Under the pieces are notes generated by a model. It was not told the origin of the DNA and did no database searches. It saw only the letters and a list, made by a program, of their open reading frames with translations. Positions 62,504 to 64,000 of a stretch of DNA of 64,000 bases are shown here, piece after piece. Source of the stretch: Cyclobacterium marinum DSM 745 (GTDB lineage Bacteria > Bacteroidota > Bacteroidia > Cytophagales > Cyclobacteriaceae); NCBI RefSeq assembly GCF_000222485.1, contig NC_015914.1:4756001-4820000 (forward strand). The letters are read 5' to 3'. A program made the translations under genes and the position numbers. Each line of letters opens with the position of its first letter. The first letter of the stretch is position 1.

Positions 62504-63304
62504 CTATTTTCTTAGGTTTTTTGAAGCCATGTCCTGATTAAATACCCTTTCCAATAAGGCGTATAACTTTGGATGTTTTCTTTTCAGTAGTTTTGGCCGC
62601 TCAAAAAAGTATTCACTGGCCACAGAAAAAAATTCCGCTTGATTAGTTCCACCATATGGATTAATGTCTGACTTTCCTTCGTGAATTTCCTCTATTTTTT
62701 TATTGATATAATCTAGCCAAGGTATGGCATATTGCCTTTCCATTAGCAAAGAGGGAATGCCATCCACTGACCCATCGGTTTTGTCTATTAGATGTATAAA
62801 TTCGTGTATGGCTGTATTCTTTTTATCAGTTTCATTTTTAAAGCCCAATTCCAAGGCTTTTTTTGACAAGATCATCACACCCTCCATAGGTCCATTGCCA
62901 ACCATCCCGGAAACCCTCCTGTCGGCAGCGTCTAGGCTGAATTTTTCATTGAAAAAGGTAGGGTAAATTAAGACCTCATAAAGGTTGATGTATTTCCAAT
63001 CTTCAAAACCGAAAATTGGGATAATGGCACTGGAGGCCACAAGTATCTTGTCTTTTAAGTTGATCTCCGTTTTCACTCCGGTTACCTTGCAGTTCAATAA
63101 GAATTCTTGGATTTTGTATTCAAAACGCTGTTTATCATCCGATGACAAAGACCTGTAATACGGAATGTTTTCCATTAAAATGCTGCGCCATTCAGTTGGA
63201 AATGGGGAGGAGGGGACTTTCCATTTATTTTGTTTTTTCCGTTGCCAATAAAATCCAATAAAGCCAAAAACCATGGCAAAAAAGAGCACAAATAGGACAG
63301 TCAT
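62504..63304 (-). CDS. mtfA: MtfA-type zinc-dependent peptidase
   Basis: The 266-residue protein has an N-terminal membrane helix (LFVLFFAMVFGFIGFYW) and a metallopeptidase domain with the zinc motif HEFIH at 167-171 (TAIHEFIHLIDKTDG). AEFFSVASEYFFERP supplies a further Glu. DAADRRVSGMVG and IPIFGFEDWKYI fit MtfA, which in enterobacteria is activated by a glucose-regulator; that partner is not seen here. It is transcribed alone, next to the modular repeat array. Confidence 0.88.
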   Translation of the reverse strand: MTVLFVLFFAMVFGFIGFYWQRKKQNKWKVPSSPFPTEWRSILMENIPYYRSLSSDDKQRFEYKIQEFLLNCKVTGVKTEINLKDKILVASSAIIPIFGFEDWKYINLYEVLIYPTFFNEKFSLDAADRRVSGMVGNGPMEGVMILSKKALELGFKNETDKKNTAIHEFIHLIDKTDGSVDGIPSLLMERQYAIPWLDYINKKIEEIHEGKSDINPYGGTNQAEFFSVASEYFFERPKLLKRKHPKLYALLERVFNQDMASKNLRK

Positions 63305-63379
63305 AGCTGAGGTGTGTTTGATTGAAGGTAAAAATAATCAATAAAATATTGAGCAAAAAAAATTTAATGATTCCATCGT

Positions 63380-64000
63380 CTTCGACAAGGTCTGGCTCCG
63401 GTACGCCCCCGGTGGTTGAGCCTGTCGAAACCACGTGTCGTAGTACTGTTCTCGTTTTTCGAAACCTATACCTTCGACAAGCTCAGGCGCCGGTTGGGTT
63501 TTCGAAACCTATGCCTTGGACAAGGCCGGATTCCGGTACGCTCCCGGTGGTTGAGCCTGTCGAAACCACGTGTTGTAGTAATGATCTCGTTTTTCAAAAC
63601 CTATGCCTACGACAAGCTCTGGCTCCGGTACGCTCCCGGTGGTTGAGCCTGTCGAAACCACGTGTCGTAGTTATGTTTTCGTTTTCCGATACCTCTGCCT
63701 TCGACAAGTTCAGGCGCCGGTTGGGTTTTCAAAACCTCTGCCTTGGACAAGGCCGGGTTCCGGTACGCCCCCGGTGGTTGAGCCTGTCGAAACCACGTGT
63801 TGTAGTAATGATCTCGTTTTTCAAAACCTATGCCTTCGACAAGCTCAGGTGCCGGTTGGGTTTCCGAAAACTATGCCTACGACAAGCTCTGGCTCCGGTA
63901 CGCCCCCGGTGGTTGAGCCTGTCGAAACCACGTGTCGTAGTTATGTTTTCGTTTTCCGATACCTATGCCTTCGACAAGCTCAGGCGCCGGTTGGGTTTTC
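63380..64000. repeat. modular repeat array of 92-nt and 43-nt units
   Basis: Nine units in fixed lengths follow one another without gaps. Five A units of exactly 92 bases lie at 63380, 63515, 63607, 63742 and 63877, and four B units of 43 bases at 63472, 63699, 63834 and 63969 (last cut by the window). The order is A B A A B A B A B. Each A contains GGTTGAGCCTGTCGAAACC and CACGTG; each B opens like CTTCGACAAGCTCAGG. TTCGACA and TGTCGAA in A1 are inverted arms (63381-63387 and 63423-63429). The array is GC-richer than its surroundings. Similar CTTCGACAAG/GCCTGTCGAA repeats are known from many Bacteroidota intergenic regions. Confidence 0.93.

Noticed and set aside
63416..63646. Coding frame of 76 codons inside the repeat array
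   Set aside because: The frame consists only of repeat units and would repeat peptide blocks with no start context; it is a by-product of GC-rich DNA.
63380..64000. CRISPR array
   Set aside because: The units are back to back with no unique spacers and two unit lengths, and no cas gene is near.

Overview
The window looks like a chromosomal segment of a marine-type Bacteroidota, most likely order Cytophagales and possibly Cyclobacteriaceae. This is inferred from gene content only. The supporting signs are AT-rich DNA, TonB-dependent receptors with an N-terminal carboxypeptidase-like domain, many Cys-lipoproteins, a type IX secretion (T9SS) C-terminal domain, a split PntA transhydrogenase, and promoters of the Bacteroidota form TTTG-N19/20-TAnnTTTG. 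No phage, integrase, transposase or CRISPR array is visible. The DNA reads as ordinary chromosome with several accessory genes.

Region by region: 1-4.6 kb has a truncated SLC13-type permease, an acyl-CoA dehydrogenase/oxidase-like enzyme and an alanine/glycine:cation symporter, all on the minus strand. 5.1-7.5 kb has a CvfB-type S1 RNA-binding protein, a ROK sugar kinase lacking the usual zinc cysteines, and a small lipoprotein. 7.5-9.8 kb holds a large secreted protein of unknown family, possibly a glycan-active enzyme. 10.1-16.4 kb is a TetR-RND efflux operon (regulator, periplasmic adaptor, inner-membrane pump, outer-membrane channel) with a recognisable promoter and operator. 17-21.3 kb has a TonB-type outer-membrane receptor divergent from a LytS/LytTR two-component pair. 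21.3-28.9 kb has a DUF1080 lipoprotein, a SulP transporter fused to a degenerate carbonic anhydrase, an alpha/beta hydrolase, a small lipoprotein with a TTG start, and a ClC channel with CBS domains.

29.0-29.2 kb carries two identical tRNA-Glu(TTC) genes behind a strong promoter. 29.4-32.7 kb has a 1-Cys peroxiredoxin and a three-gene operon (FabH-like ketosynthase, fuconolactonase-like lactonase, rhamnose/fucose mutarotase). 32.9-36.7 kb holds two paralogous lipoproteins built from an unknown N-terminal domain and leucine-rich L-domain-like repeats. 37-40.5 kb has a methyltransferase and the pntAa-pntAb-pntB transhydrogenase operon. 41-42.3 kb has a CE15-type glucuronoyl esterase. 42.5-49.8 kb carries two SDR-type proteins and several regulators (AraC, Crp/Fnr, WYL) with their small partner genes. 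50-58.4 kb has a YpfJ-type metallopeptidase, a second TonB receptor, RNA modification genes (rlmF, trmL), a Pth2-like protein with two small overlapping genes, a thioredoxin-like protein, an unknown protein and a secreted sialidase-fold protein. 58.5-62.3 kb is a 1253-residue T9SS-secreted beta-helix protein with two malectin-like modules, and 62.5-63.3 kb is an MtfA-type peptidase. From 63.38 kb to the window end there is a regular modular repeat array of exact 92-nt and 43-nt units.

The best candidates for something undescribed are the modular repeat array, the tandem L-domain lipoprotein pair, the SulP protein whose carbonic anhydrase domain has lost two of three zinc ligands, and the ketosynthase-fucose operon. 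Several secreted glycan-active proteins are scattered without a SusC/SusD pair, so this is not a classical polysaccharide utilisation locus.
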